Below, in pieces: positions 25,468-34,256 of a DNA stretch of 64,000 nucleotides; position 1 is the stretch's first letter; each line of letters starts with the position of its first letter. Location: the NCBI RefSeq assembly GCF_004078655.1, contig NZ_RZNC01000002.1, positions 372,001 through 436,000 on the forward strand, written 5' to 3'. This DNA comes from Labedella populi (GTDB lineage Bacteria; Actinomycetota; Actinomycetes; Actinomycetales; Microbacteriaceae). The position numbers were made by a program, and so were the translations under genes. The notes under the pieces are model-generated. The model was not told the origin of the DNA, ran no database searches, and saw only the letters and a list, made by a program, of their open reading frames with translations.

Positions 25468-26787
25468 ATGAAATTGAGCACCCGATTCCTCTCCGAATAC
25501 GACAGTCGCCTCCGCCACCTCAAGGCCCCCGCCGTGGACGCGCCGCCGGCGCAGGCGGATCCCGCGGTCCGTGCCCGCGTGTCGGAGATGCTGTCGGACA
25601 TCGAAGCGGGCGGGATCGACGCCGTGCGTCGCTACGCTCGCGAGCTCGACCGATTCGAGGACGTGGACTTCGAGATGACGCGTGAGCGGCTCGCGTCGAG
25701 CGGCGACCGCCTCGACCCGGCCTTGCGCGAAGCCATCGAACTCGGGTCGGAGCGCACGAAGCAGTTCGCCCGACTCCAGCGCGAGCACCTCGGTGATTTC
25801 GAGGCCGAGCTCGTGCCGGGCCTCGTGACCGGTCAGCGCTACGTCCCCGTCTCGCGCGTCGGCGCCTACCTCCCCGCCGGTCGCTTCCCGCTCACGGCGA
25901 GCGCGTTCATGACCGTGGGGGTCGCGAAGGTCGCCGGCGTTCCCACGGTGATCGGTTGCACGCCTCCCGGACCGGATGGCCGCCCCAACGACGCCGTGGC
26001 CTACGCGGCCTCCCTGTCGGGTGTCGACCACCTCTACACTCTGGGCGGCGTGCAGGCCCTTGCCGCGATGGCCTTCGGGCTGCTCGGAGAGCAGCCCGTC
26101 GACATGCTCGTCGGCGCGGGCAACGCGTTCGTCGCCGAGGCCAAGCGGCAGCTCTTCGGCCGTGTCGCGATCGACCTGCTGGCGGGTCCGTCGGAGGTCG
26201 CGGTCATCGCGGACGACACCGCCGACGCGGAGATCGTGGCGGCGGACCTGCTCGGGCAGGCCGAACACGGCCCCAACTCCCCGGCGGCGCTCGTGACGAC
26301 ATCCGAGGCGCTCGGACTCGCCGTGATCGAGGCCGTCGACCGTCAGCTCGAGACACTCTCGACGCGCGAGATCTGCGGCCCGGCCTGGCGCGACTTCGGT
26401 TCCGTCGTGCTCGTGGGATCACGCGAGGACGCCGTCGCCGTCATGGACGAATTCGCCCCGGAGCACCTCGAGGTCCAGACCGCCGACGACGCCTGGTATC
26501 ACGACACCCTCACGAACTACGGATCGCTCTTCCTCGGGCACTGGAGCACGGTCGCGTACTCGGACAAGGGCATGGCGGGGACCAACCACACGCTGCCGAC
26601 CGCCGGGGGAGCGAAGCACAGTGCCGGCCTCTCGGTGTCCCGCTACCTCAAGCCGCTCACCTACCAGCGCATCGCTCGCGAGGCCACACCCGACCTCGCG
26701 CACGCGGTCGACGTCATCTCCGCGAGCGAGGGGATGACCGCCCACCAGGCGACGGCCACGATGCGTCTCGCCACCTACACTCAGTGA
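25468..26787 (+). CDS. Histidinol-dehydrogenase-family NAD-dependent alcohol dehydrogenase (HpsN-like)
   Basis: A 439-residue HisD-family enzyme. The zinc ligands of HisD are all present: Gln264 and His267 (GQAEHG), Asp366 and His426, and the catalytic Glu332-His333 (PEHLEV) is kept. The substrate end differs from histidine-biosynthetic HisD: AYSDKGMAGTNHTLPTAGG and HSAGLSVSRYLKPLTYQR resemble the catabolic subgroup that includes sulfopropanediol dehydrogenase HpsN. It lies in an ABC/glycosidase operon with no his genes, so I infer a two-step oxidation of a primary alcohol to a carboxylate. The start could be ATG 25468 or the in-frame GTG 25459, which is better spaced from GGGGGAGG. Confidence 0.85.
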   Translation: MKLSTRFLSEYDSRLRHLKAPAVDAPPAQADPAVRARVSEMLSDIEAGGIDAVRRYARELDRFEDVDFEMTRERLASSGDRLDPALREAIELGSERTKQFARLQREHLGDFEAELVPGLVTGQRYVPVSRVGAYLPAGRFPLTASAFMTVGVAKVAGVPTVIGCTPPGPDGRPNDAVAYAASLSGVDHLYTLGGVQALAAMAFGLLGEQPVDMLVGAGNAFVAEAKRQLFGRVAIDLLAGPSEVAVIADDTADAEIVAADLLGQAEHGPNSPAALVTTSEALGLAVIEAVDRQLETLSTREICGPAWRDFGSVVLVGSREDAVAVMDEFAPEHLEVQTADDAWYHDTLTNYGSLFLGHWSTVAYSDKGMAGTNHTLPTAGGAKHSAGLSVSRYLKPLTYQRIAREATPDLAHAVDVISASEGMTAHQATATMRLATYTQ

Positions 26788-26815
26788 TCGCACCACCGAC
26801 CCTGCGAAAGACATC

Positions 26816-28165
26816 ATGACTCCCTTCTCCCGAACATCCCCGTCCCGACGCCTCCTGCTCGGCGGGTTGGTCGGCCTCAGCGCCGTCACACTCGTCGGCT
26901 GCGCGGCCCCCGGCTCCGGCTCCGGCTCCGCAGCCGTCGAACAGGACGAGATCACCTCGACGGTGACGGCGGAGCAGATCGCCGACCTCGGCGACGTCAC
27001 CCTCACCCTCTGGGCGGACCAGGCCGAGGAGCCCCTCATGGGTTTGCTCGTCCCGGCTTACGAGGAGGCGTATCCGAACGTCACGGTCGACGTGACCTAC
27101 AAGAGCTTCGACGACCTCATCGCGACCGTCGTCAACGCCGCGAACAGTGCTGACGCCCCCGACCTCTTCCAGGGCAACATCGGCTACGCCGTCGATGGGG
27201 CCCTCGTGAAGGCCGGCCTCGTGCGACCGCTCGACGACGTCGCGAGCGTGTACGGGTGGGAGGACGGCACGGGAGCGAGCACCCTTGCCCCCTCGCGCTG
27301 GACGGAGGACGGCTCGACGTTCGGCGACGGTACCCTCTACGGGATGTCGCCGATCAGCGAGGTCCAGGGCATCTACTACAACGAGGCGAAGCTCGCGGAG
27401 CTCGGCCTCGAGGCGCCCGAGTCGATCGAAGACCTCGAGGCCGCGCTTCCCGTCGCGGCGGAGGCAGGAGAGACGCCGATCATGCTCGGCAACTCCGACC
27501 AGTACGCCGCGACGCACATCTTCTCCGACATCGCGGCGACGACGCAGGACCCGGAGGACATCCGGGCGTGGATCGGAGGAGACCCCGACGAGACCTTCGC
27601 GACCGACGGCAACATCGAGGCCGCCGAGACCATGGCCGAATGGGCGTCGAACGGCTACTTCGGTGAGGGCTACGACGGGCTCGGCAACCAGGACGCCATC
27701 GCGCGCTTCGCCGAGGGCGACGGCGTCTTCTTCGTCGGCGGGTCCTGGAACGGCGCGTACCTCGACGCCGACGACTTCGGCTTCGGCGCGCTCGCTTCGG
27801 GCGGCGTCGGTGCGACGGCCTCCCCGTGGCACATCAGCTCGTCGAGCGACGAGGCGATCGCCTCGATCGCGTTCCTCGACATGCTCCACTCGCCGGAGAC
27901 GGCCCAGTGGATCCTCGACGAGGGCCGCCTCCCTGTCGTGACCGACGGCGTCACCGCCTCCGGTGACCTGCAGCAGCAGACCCTCGACGCCCTCACGGCG
28001 ACGATCGAGGCGGGCACGCAGGTCGGCTACTACGACTGGACGACGACCGACATGCTCTCCGTCATGGGTGGAGGGCTCCAGGAGGTCATGGCCGGACGGA
28101 CGTCGGCCGAGGAATTCGTCGATGCCGTCCAGACGGCCTGGTCGAAGGAACACGGCGCGTCCTGA
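26816..28165 (+). CDS. Sugar ABC transporter substrate-binding lipoprotein
   Basis: A 449-residue family-1 solute-binding protein. The signal peptide has a twin-arginine-like RRLLLGG and a lipobox TLVGC with Cys29, followed by a Gly/Ser linker. The mature part carries TLTLWADQAEEPLMGLLVPA and the usual PDLFQGN and GVFFVGGSWNGAYL segments. It starts 28 bp after the HisD-like gene and overlaps the first permease (TGATG). It should capture the alpha-glucoside or related compound handled by the downstream GH13 enzyme. Ligand unknown. Confidence 0.92.
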   Translation: MTPFSRTSPSRRLLLGGLVGLSAVTLVGCAAPGSGSGSAAVEQDEITSTVTAEQIADLGDVTLTLWADQAEEPLMGLLVPAYEEAYPNVTVDVTYKSFDDLIATVVNAANSADAPDLFQGNIGYAVDGALVKAGLVRPLDDVASVYGWEDGTGASTLAPSRWTEDGSTFGDGTLYGMSPISEVQGIYYNEAKLAELGLEAPESIEDLEAALPVAAEAGETPIMLGNSDQYAATHIFSDIAATTQDPEDIRAWIGGDPDETFATDGNIEAAETMAEWASNGYFGEGYDGLGNQDAIARFAEGDGVFFVGGSWNGAYLDADDFGFGALASGGVGATASPWHISSSSDEAIASIAFLDMLHSPETAQWILDEGRLPVVTDGVTASGDLQQQTLDALTATIEAGTQVGYYDWTTTDMLSVMGGGLQEVMAGRTSAEEFVDAVQTAWSKEHGAS

Positions 28166-29136
28166 TGGCCGTCACCACCGCGACGCGCGCCGTCGTCGCC
28201 GGCCCTCGTGGCCGGCGACGGCGGTCGCCCGCCACCGCGTACAGCTGGAGCTCTCTGCTCTACGTGGCGCCGGCCCTGCTGTTCTTCGGTGTCTTCGTCA
28301 TCTATCCGATCTGCATCTCGGTGCAGACGTCGTTCTACGCGTACGACGGGCTGACGGTCGCGACGCCCGTCGGTGCCGCCAACTACGTCGCGGTGTTCAC
28401 GGACCCCTCGTTGCGTGAGGCGCTTCTGCACTCCCTCGTGCTCCTCGTGTTCTACGCCGCTCTCCCCGTGGCGATCGGCCTCGTCCTCGCGGGTGCGCTC
28501 TCACGCATCCGGATCTACGGCCTGACATTCTTCCGTGCGGCGCTCTTCATCCCGCAGGTGCTCTCGAGCGTCGTCGTCGCCGTCGCCTGGCGCGGACTGC
28601 TCGCGACCGACGGCCCCGTCAACGACGCGTTGCGCGCCGTCGGTCTCGGCTCGATCGCGACGAGCTGGCTGGGGAACTTCGACACCGCGCTCCCGGCCGT
28701 CGGGGCCATCGGCACGTGGGTCCAGTACGGACTCTGCATGGTGCTCTTCCTCGGCGGGATCGTCGGGATCGACCGCTCGCTCTACGAGGCCGCGCGACTC
28801 GACGGCGCCGGGGCGGTGCGCGAGTTCCGCGCGATCACGCTCCCGGCGCTCCGTCCGCAGATCTCGATCGCGCTCATCCTCTGTATCACGTTCGCGCTTC
28901 GGAACTTCGACATCATCTGGAACACGACGAGGGGAGGCCCGGGCACCTCGACGGCGGTGCCGAGCGTCTACATCTACCAGGACGCCTTCCAGAACCGCGC
29001 CCTCGGACAGGCCTCGGCTCTCGCCGTCGTGCTGACCCTGCTCATCCTCGTGATCGTCGGTCTCGTCCAACTGGCCCTGCGCGAACGATCGGACGTCGGC
29101 GCGCGGTCACGTCGGCACTCGGGGGGTGCCCGATGA
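28165..29136 (+). CDS. Sugar ABC transporter permease, MalF type
   Basis: A 323-residue permease with a basic N-terminus, about six transmembrane segments and the EAA loop YEAARLDGAGAVREFRAITL. Its ATG shares bases with the receptor stop (TGATG), and its own stop overlaps the second permease by 4 bp. It pairs with the next gene product to form the channel. No ABC ATPase occurs in this cluster. Confidence 0.93.
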   Translation: MAVTTATRAVVAGPRGRRRRSPATAYSWSSLLYVAPALLFFGVFVIYPICISVQTSFYAYDGLTVATPVGAANYVAVFTDPSLREALLHSLVLLVFYAALPVAIGLVLAGALSRIRIYGLTFFRAALFIPQVLSSVVVAVAWRGLLATDGPVNDALRAVGLGSIATSWLGNFDTALPAVGAIGTWVQYGLCMVLFLGGIVGIDRSLYEAARLDGAGAVREFRAITLPALRPQISIALILCITFALRNFDIIWNTTRGGPGTSTAVPSVYIYQDAFQNRALGQASALAVVLTLLILVIVGLVQLALRERSDVGARSRRHSGGAR

Positions 29137-29933
29137 AGGTCTCACGCACCGAGACGACGCTCACGCACGCGCTCCTCGTCGTCGCCGCGATCATCGCGGT
29201 CTATCCCCTCGTCTCGATCGTGCTCTCGGCCCTCCGCGGACGTGACGGGTCCATCGGTCTCGCGAGCTTCGACATCGCCTGGGAGCGCGGCGGCTTCGGC
29301 TCGGCGCTGCTCTCGAGCGCGTTCATCTCGATCACCGTCGTCGTCGTGACGGTGATCCTCGTGAGTCTCGCCGGTTTCGCGCTCGCCACCATGCGGGTCC
29401 CGGGCGGGCGCCTCATGCTGCCGATTCTCCTGCTCGGCCTCGTCCTGCCCTACGAGGTGACCGTGCTGCCGCTCTATCAGCTCATGTCGGACTGGGCGCT
29501 CCTCGACACGTGGTGGGCGCTCATCCTGCCGCAGATCGGTCTCTCGGTCCCGCTCGGGGTGTTCTGGATGCGGTCGTTCTTCGCGTCGGTGCCGGGCGAG
29601 CTGCTCGAGGCCGCGCGGATCGACGGTGCGGGTCGCTTCCAGACGTTCCGGCTCGTCCTCCTGCCCGTCGCCGGCCCAGCGATCGCGACCCTCTCGACGA
29701 TCCTGTTCCTCTTCACGTGGAACGAGTTCCTGCTCGCACTGGTGCTCGTGCCTCAGGATCCGCTCGTCCAGACCGCTCCACTCGCTTTGTCCTTCTTCGC
29801 GGGGGCCGGGCGGACCATCGACCCGAGCGTGACGGCAGCGGCGGCCGTGATCGTCGCCGCGCCCATCGTCGTCGCCTACGTCATCCTCCAGCGTCGACTC
29901 ATCGCCGGACTCACGGAAGGAGCGGTGAAGTGA
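29133..29933 (+). CDS. Sugar ABC transporter permease, MalG type
   Basis: A 266-residue permease of about six transmembrane segments with EAA loop LEAARIDGAGRFQTFRLVLL. ATG 29133 overlaps the upstream stop, and its stop overlaps the amidase GTG by 4 bp, so translation of transport and catabolic genes is coupled. Same family position as UgpE/MalG; the ATPase is expected elsewhere in the genome. Confidence 0.93.
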   Translation: MKVSRTETTLTHALLVVAAIIAVYPLVSIVLSALRGRDGSIGLASFDIAWERGGFGSALLSSAFISITVVVVTVILVSLAGFALATMRVPGGRLMLPILLLGLVLPYEVTVLPLYQLMSDWALLDTWWALILPQIGLSVPLGVFWMRSFFASVPGELLEAARIDGAGRFQTFRLVLLPVAGPAIATLSTILFLFTWNEFLLALVLVPQDPLVQTAPLALSFFAGAGRTIDPSVTAAAAVIVAAPIVVAYVILQRRLIAGLTEGAVK

Positions 29934-30787
29934 CCGCGAACCCACCCCCCGCCTCGCCGGTCCCCGCGGCCACCCGAGTGGTGTGCGAGCAGCTCGCCCC
30001 CACGATCGCCGACCTCGCGGGCAATCAGCGGCTCGTCCTCGAGACGGTCGAACGGAACATCGCCGACGGTGCCGACATCATCGTGCTCCCGGAACTCGTG
30101 ACGTCCGGCTACGTATTCGATTCAGCCGACGAGGCGCGCTCGCTCGCGATGCGGCGGGACGACGGCTTCTTCGATCAGGTGTCCGGACTCCTCGTCGGTA
30201 CGAGCTCGGTCGTGGTCTTCGGGTTCTGCGAGCAGTCGGACGGTCCACAGCTCTTCAACAGCGCGGCCGTCATGACCGCGGAGGGCCTCGTGGAGGTCTA
30301 TCGCAAGGTGCACCTCTGGGACCGGGAGACTCTCGTCTTCACGCCCGGCTCGGCGAGGCCTCCCGTCGTGGACACCCCGCACGGAAAGGTCGGGGTCATG
30401 GTCTGCTACGACCTCGAGTTCCCCGAGATGCCGCGAGCCCTGGCTCTGCGGGGTGCGGATCTCATCGCCGTGCCCACGAACTGGCCGCTCACCGACGTCC
30501 CGGCGGGTGAGCGCGCCCCCGAGATCATCCACGCCCAGGCCTCGGCGCGGGCGAACGGCGTCTTCATCGCCTGCTGCGATCGATCGGGGATCGAGCGCGG
30601 GCAGCAGTGGACGGAGGGCACCGTCATCGTGGACCAGTTCGGTTGGCCGATCGACCGCGTCACGGGAACAGGGCGAGCGACGGCCGACGTCTTCCTCGGC
30701 CTCGCGCGGGACAAGTCGATCTCGCCGCACAACGACCTGCTCGCCGACCGCCGCTCGGACGTCTACGGGACGGAGGGTTCGCGGTGA
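29930..30787 (+). CDS. Carbon-nitrogen hydrolase (nitrilase superfamily amidase)
   Basis: A 285-residue nitrilase-fold hydrolase. The catalytic triad is complete: Glu55 (VLPELVTSGY), Lys126 (YRKVHLW) and Cys159 (VMVCYDLEFPE). A second Glu is present in GERAPEIIHAQASARANGVF. The family hydrolyses amides, carbamoyl groups or nitriles; the GYVFDS and DLEFPE patterns suit an aliphatic amidase rather than a true nitrilase. GTG 29930 overlaps the permease stop, and its stop overlaps the GH13 GTG. Its tight placement between the transporter and glucosidase suggests that the imported compound contains a C-N bond. This is inference. Confidence 0.9.
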   Translation: MTANPPPASPVPAATRVVCEQLAPTIADLAGNQRLVLETVERNIADGADIIVLPELVTSGYVFDSADEARSLAMRRDDGFFDQVSGLLVGTSSVVVFGFCEQSDGPQLFNSAAVMTAEGLVEVYRKVHLWDRETLVFTPGSARPPVVDTPHGKVGVMVCYDLEFPEMPRALALRGADLIAVPTNWPLTDVPAGERAPEIIHAQASARANGVFIACCDRSGIERGQQWTEGTVIVDQFGWPIDRVTGTGRATADVFLGLARDKSISPHNDLLADRRSDVYGTEGSR

Positions 30788-32457
30788 CCGGCGGGTCGGC
30801 GGTCGAATCCGTCGGGACGGCGTCCGTCCCCGGTACGGAGTGGTGGCGCTCCGCCGTGATCTACCAGATCTACCCGCGCTCGTTCGCCGACGCGAACGGG
30901 GACGGGACGGGCGACCTCGCCGGGATCACCGCCCGCCTGGACCACGTCGCGCGGCTCGGAGCCGACGCGGTCTGGCTCTCGCCCTTCTATCCCTCTCCTC
31001 AGCGCGACGGCGGCTACGACGTGGCCGACTACCGTGACGTCGATCCCCAGTTCGGTACCCTCGAGGACGCCGACGACCTGATCCGGCGTGCTCACGGGCT
31101 CGGCCTCCGCCTCATCGTCGACCTCGTGCCGAACCATTGCAGTTCGGAGCACGTCGACTTCCAGGCCGCTCTCGCCGCCGCTCCCGGTTCGGTCGAACGC
31201 GCGAAGTTCCACTTCCGCGACGGTCGCGGCGAGGGCGGCGACCTGCCGCCGAACGACTGGACGTCGATGTTCGAGGGACCGGCGTGGACGCGGGTCGTCG
31301 AGGCGGACGGCAGCCCCGGCCAGTGGTACCTGCACCTGTTCGACTCCTCCCAGCCCGATTGGAACTGGGACGACGCGTCCGTTCGAGCGGACTTCGAGCG
31401 CACGCTCCGGTTCTGGCTCGACCGCGGAGTCGACGGGTTCCGTGTCGACGTGTGCGACGCCATCATCAAGGCTCCGGGCCTCCCCGATTGGCCCCACCGC
31501 ACCAAGGGCGTCGTCGAGCCGATCGACGGAGTGATGCCTCCGATGTGGGACCAGGAGGGCATCCACGAGGTCTTCCGGTCGTGGCGCTCGGTGCTCGACG
31601 AGTACGACGGCGAGCGCATCCTGTGCGCCGAGGCGTGGCTCGCCCCGGAACGAGCGGCGCGTATCGTGCGACCGGGGGAGATGCATCAGGCGTTCAACTT
31701 CCGATTCCTCGAGCAGGTCTGGGACGCGAGGGACCTCCGTCGGACGATCGACGAGTCGCTCGCCGCCAACGACGCCGTCGGCGCCCCGACCACGTGGGTC
31801 CTGTCGAACCACGACGTCATGCGTCACGCCAGCCGTTACGGTTACGACGGTCCCGTCGAACTCGAGTCGGGGGTCGGGATCGACGATCCGCAGCCCGACC
31901 GCATGCTCGGGCTGCGTCGTGCTCGAGCGGCGACGGCACTCATGCTCGCCCTCCCGGGGTCCGCCTACCTCTACCAGGGAGAGGAGCTCGGCCTCCCGGA
32001 GGTGACCGACCTCCCGGACTCGTCACGCCAGGACCCCGTGTGGGAGAGGTCCGGGCGGGCGATCCGCGGTCGTGACGGCTGTCGCGTGCCGCTCCCGTGG
32101 TCGAGCGACGGGCCGTCGTTCGGCTTCGGTGGAAGTGTGACGACCTGGCTGCCGCAGCCGACCTACTTCGCCGAGTTCTCGGTCGCGGCCCAGGAGGAGG
32201 ACGCGTCGTCCACGTTGGCGCTGTACCGACGGCTCCTCGTCGTGAGACGCGAGCGCGCACTGGGCTCGGGCCGGGTCGAGTGGCTCGAATCGGACGAGGG
32301 CGTGCTCGACCTGCGCCGCGGCTCGGTCCGGGTCATCGCGAACGCCTCGGACCGATCGGTCCGCCTCCCCGCCGGTAGCGTCCTCGTGGCGAGCGGCCCA
32401 CTCGCCGAGGGCGTGCTGCCGAGCGATACGACGGTGTGGATGGCGGAGGAGGATTGA
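30784..32457 (+). CDS. GH13 alpha-glucosidase
   Basis: A 557-residue GH13 enzyme of the cytoplasmic alpha-glucosidase/oligo-1,6-glucosidase type. Visible motifs are VIYQIYPRSFADANGDGTGDL, DLVPNHCS, nucleophile Asp222 in GFRVDVCDA, acid/base Glu283 in CAEAWLAPER, and Asp344 in LSNHDVM. The last 100 residues form the C-terminal beta domain. There is no signal peptide, so hydrolysis is intracellular. GTG 30784 overlaps the amidase stop. It should release glucose from the compound carried in by the ABC system. The family also contains sucrose and trehalulose hydrolases, so linkage is not certain. Confidence 0.93.
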   Translation: MTGGSAVESVGTASVPGTEWWRSAVIYQIYPRSFADANGDGTGDLAGITARLDHVARLGADAVWLSPFYPSPQRDGGYDVADYRDVDPQFGTLEDADDLIRRAHGLGLRLIVDLVPNHCSSEHVDFQAALAAAPGSVERAKFHFRDGRGEGGDLPPNDWTSMFEGPAWTRVVEADGSPGQWYLHLFDSSQPDWNWDDASVRADFERTLRFWLDRGVDGFRVDVCDAIIKAPGLPDWPHRTKGVVEPIDGVMPPMWDQEGIHEVFRSWRSVLDEYDGERILCAEAWLAPERAARIVRPGEMHQAFNFRFLEQVWDARDLRRTIDESLAANDAVGAPTTWVLSNHDVMRHASRYGYDGPVELESGVGIDDPQPDRMLGLRRARAATALMLALPGSAYLYQGEELGLPEVTDLPDSSRQDPVWERSGRAIRGRDGCRVPLPWSSDGPSFGFGGSVTTWLPQPTYFAEFSVAAQEEDASSTLALYRRLLVVRRERALGSGRVEWLESDEGVLDLRRGSVRVIANASDRSVRLPAGSVLVASGPLAEGVLPSDTTVWMAEED

Positions 32458-32495
32458 CGTCGGGACGCCCTCCCGAGTCGCGATAGCGTGAGGGG

Positions 32496-32900
32496 GTGGA
32501 AGACATGCTCGTGCGCATCGGTGAGATCGCCGAGCTCTTCACCTGGTTCGGTCTCCTCACGGGTGTGCTCGTCCTCCTCGCCGGCCTGACGGTCCGCCTC
32601 TTCGAGGGCAGCTGGCTGACGGCCGAGGCCGATGTCGCCGAGATCGATGGCGACGTGCAGCTCGCCTGGGTGGGGGAGGACGGAGAGGTGTACCGCCGTT
32701 TCCTCGATCCGGACGAGAGGCACTCGATCGGCTCGTCCGAGAGGGTGACGGTGCACTACCGCCGTGACAGGCCGCTGCGGGCGCATCTCGACAAGCGGAC
32801 GCATGGATCGCGCGTGCTCGTCCTCCTCGGGATCATCCTCACGGGCGTCGGTCTCGTCGCGGCCGTCGCCCAGATCGTCATCGTCGTCGCGCTCGGGTGA
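32496..32900 (+). CDS. Small membrane protein of unknown function
   Basis: A 134-residue protein with one N-terminal transmembrane helix (FGLLTGVLVLLAGLTVRLF), a central soluble segment of about 60 residues with beta character, and a C-terminal hydrophobic helix (VLVLLGIILTGVGLVAAVAQ). GTG 32496 follows TAGCGT at 32484-32489 by 6 nt, a leaderless arrangement separate from the preceding operon. No known motif is seen. Confidence 0.72.
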   Translation: MEDMLVRIGEIAELFTWFGLLTGVLVLLAGLTVRLFEGSWLTAEADVAEIDGDVQLAWVGEDGEVYRRFLDPDERHSIGSSERVTVHYRRDRPLRAHLDKRTHGSRVLVLLGIILTGVGLVAAVAQIVIVVALG

Positions 32901-33106
32901 GCGAGCGCGCAAGCCGGCGTGCGACGGGGAATACCCGAGGGGGGTGCACCGTTGACCTCAGTGACGGCCGATCGAGCGACGGCCGTCCGAACGGGCCGTA
33001 TCGAGCCTCACGACGTCGAGTCGAGGCAGCACACGGTGGAGAGCCCGAGGCCTCGCTGGGCAGCGCAGCCCGAAGCACCATCGCTGAACCGGGAGAGGAG
33101 TGCGCC

Positions 33107-33529
33107 ATGGGTAGGACCATCATCGAATTCGAAGACGAGCACGGAGTCGTCACTCGGTACCGTCGCCACGAGAACGGGCGCGGGAACGTCGCGACGTCCG
33201 CGCGCGTCGACCCCTCGACACTCGTCGAGTCGACGGCGTACGTCGAGTCCGGCGCACGCATCGGCCGCAGTGTCATCGTGAGCGGCGGCAGTTGGATCGA
33301 TCGGGACGCCGTCGTGCTCGATCACGCCGTCATCGGCGCGGGAGTGCACGTGGGTGAGGGTGCCGTCGTCGGCCGTGGGGCCGAGATCGGCAGCTTCTCG
33401 CGTATCGGCGCGGGAGCGACCATCGGCGACTTTGCACGGCTCGCGAACGACACGAAGGTACCGGAGGGCGGAGACGTCCCGGCCGGTCGGATCCCGCGGG
33501 TCCTCCCGCGAGCCCGATCCGCCGCCTGA
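33107..33529 (+). CDS. Hexapeptide-repeat (left-handed beta-helix) protein
   Basis: A 140-residue protein. Residues 30-125 show degenerate hexapeptide repeats ([LIV]-G-x-x-x-x spacing, as in VIGAGVHVGEGAVVGRGAEI and SRIGAGATIGDFARL) that form a left-handed beta-helix. The N-terminal FEDEHGVVTRYRRH resembles no catalytic domain. GAGAGGAG lies 6 nt before ATG 33107. It is too short for a full acyltransferase and has no clear catalytic His, so it may be a gamma-carbonic-anhydrase-like or purely structural protein. The 206 bp upstream hold no gene that I can support. Confidence 0.75.
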   Translation: MGRTIIEFEDEHGVVTRYRRHENGRGNVATSARVDPSTLVESTAYVESGARIGRSVIVSGGSWIDRDAVVLDHAVIGAGVHVGEGAVVGRGAEIGSFSRIGAGATIGDFARLANDTKVPEGGDVPAGRIPRVLPRARSAA

Positions 33530-33543
33530 CATCATCGCCCGGG

Positions 33544-33611
33544 CCGGATCGCCATCATGACCGGATCGCCATCCTGACCGGATCGCCATCCTGACCAAAT
33601 CGCCATCCTGA
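33544..33611. repeat. Four-copy 17-bp tandem repeat (CCGGATCGCCATCCTGA)
   Basis: Four 17-bp units at 33544, 33561, 33578 and 33595. Copy 1 has one change (CATGA for CCTGA), copies 2 and 3 are identical, and copy 4 has CCAAA for CCGGA. The array lies between the hexapeptide gene and the convergent Lrp gene, ending 9 bp before the Lrp stop. Confidence 0.93.
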
Positions 33612-33620
33612 GCAGGGCCG

Positions 33621-34109
33621 TCACGGAATCGTGACGGCCCTGCTCACGTGTTCGAACACCATGCTCGTGCGCGTCGAGGCCACGAACGGGTGCGCCGAGA
33701 GATGCTCGAGGACGAAGTCGCGGACGTGTGCGCTGTCGCGCGCCGCGATGTGCAGGATGAAGTCCTCGGAACCCCCGAGGAAGAACAATTGCAGCACGTC
33801 CGGCATGCGCCGCATCTCGGCGCTGAACTCCGCCATCCGGTGACGCGCCCCGGAACGCACGCTCACGCTGATGAGGGCCTGCAGCCCGAGTCCGAGCGCT
33901 GCCGGGTCGACCTTCGCTTCGAACCCCGTCACGACCCCGCGATCGATGAGCGATCGGACTCGTGCGATACACGTGGACGGGGCGATCCCGACGCGTTCGG
34001 CGAGGTGGTTGTTCGGGATACGCGCATCCTTCTGCAAATGTTCGATGATGGCCGCGTCGACGTCATCGATCGTGCCCCCGGCCCGGTCGCGAACATTGTT
34101 CTGCGCCAC
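33621..34109 (-). CDS. Lrp/AsnC-family transcriptional regulator
   Basis: A 162-residue Lrp protein. The HTH is at about 15-60 (DAAIIEHLQKDARIPNNHLAER, APSTCIARVRSLIDRGVV), and the RAM ligand-binding domain follows with VLQLFFLGGSEDFILHIAARD. GTG 34109 is preferred because GGAG lies 7 nt upstream; a TTG at 34157 would add an unneeded tail. It is divergent from alanine dehydrogenase, 147 bp away. In actinobacteria such a pair usually means alanine-responsive activation of ald. Confidence 0.9.
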   Translation of the reverse strand: MAQNNVRDRAGGTIDDVDAAIIEHLQKDARIPNNHLAERVGIAPSTCIARVRSLIDRGVVTGFEAKVDPAALGLGLQALISVSVRSGARHRMAEFSAEMRRMPDVLQLFFLGGSEDFILHIAARDSAHVRDFVLEHLSAHPFVASTRTSMVFEHVSRAVTIP

Positions 34110-34256
34110 CTCGTGTCTCCGTCCTGCTGCCGCAGAAAAGGCGGCTTGCCCACCCAATAGCTGCTCGATGTTCTGAGTTTACGCCGTCGCAACGAATCGG
34201 TCGTCAGAATGACACCATGCCCGCTACGGGCCGTGCGGCGAGAAGAGGAGAACACC

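Noticed and set aside
25468-26787. Histidine-biosynthesis hisD
   Set aside because: The family motifs are present, but there are no other his genes, the C-terminal part is of the catabolic type, and the gene is in a transporter/glycosidase operon under a LysR regulator.
34171-34209. TTCTGA/TCAGAA inverted repeat between lrp and ald as an Lrp site
   Set aside because: The arms are only 6 bp and 27 nt apart, and Lrp sites are degenerate, so the match cannot be told from chance.
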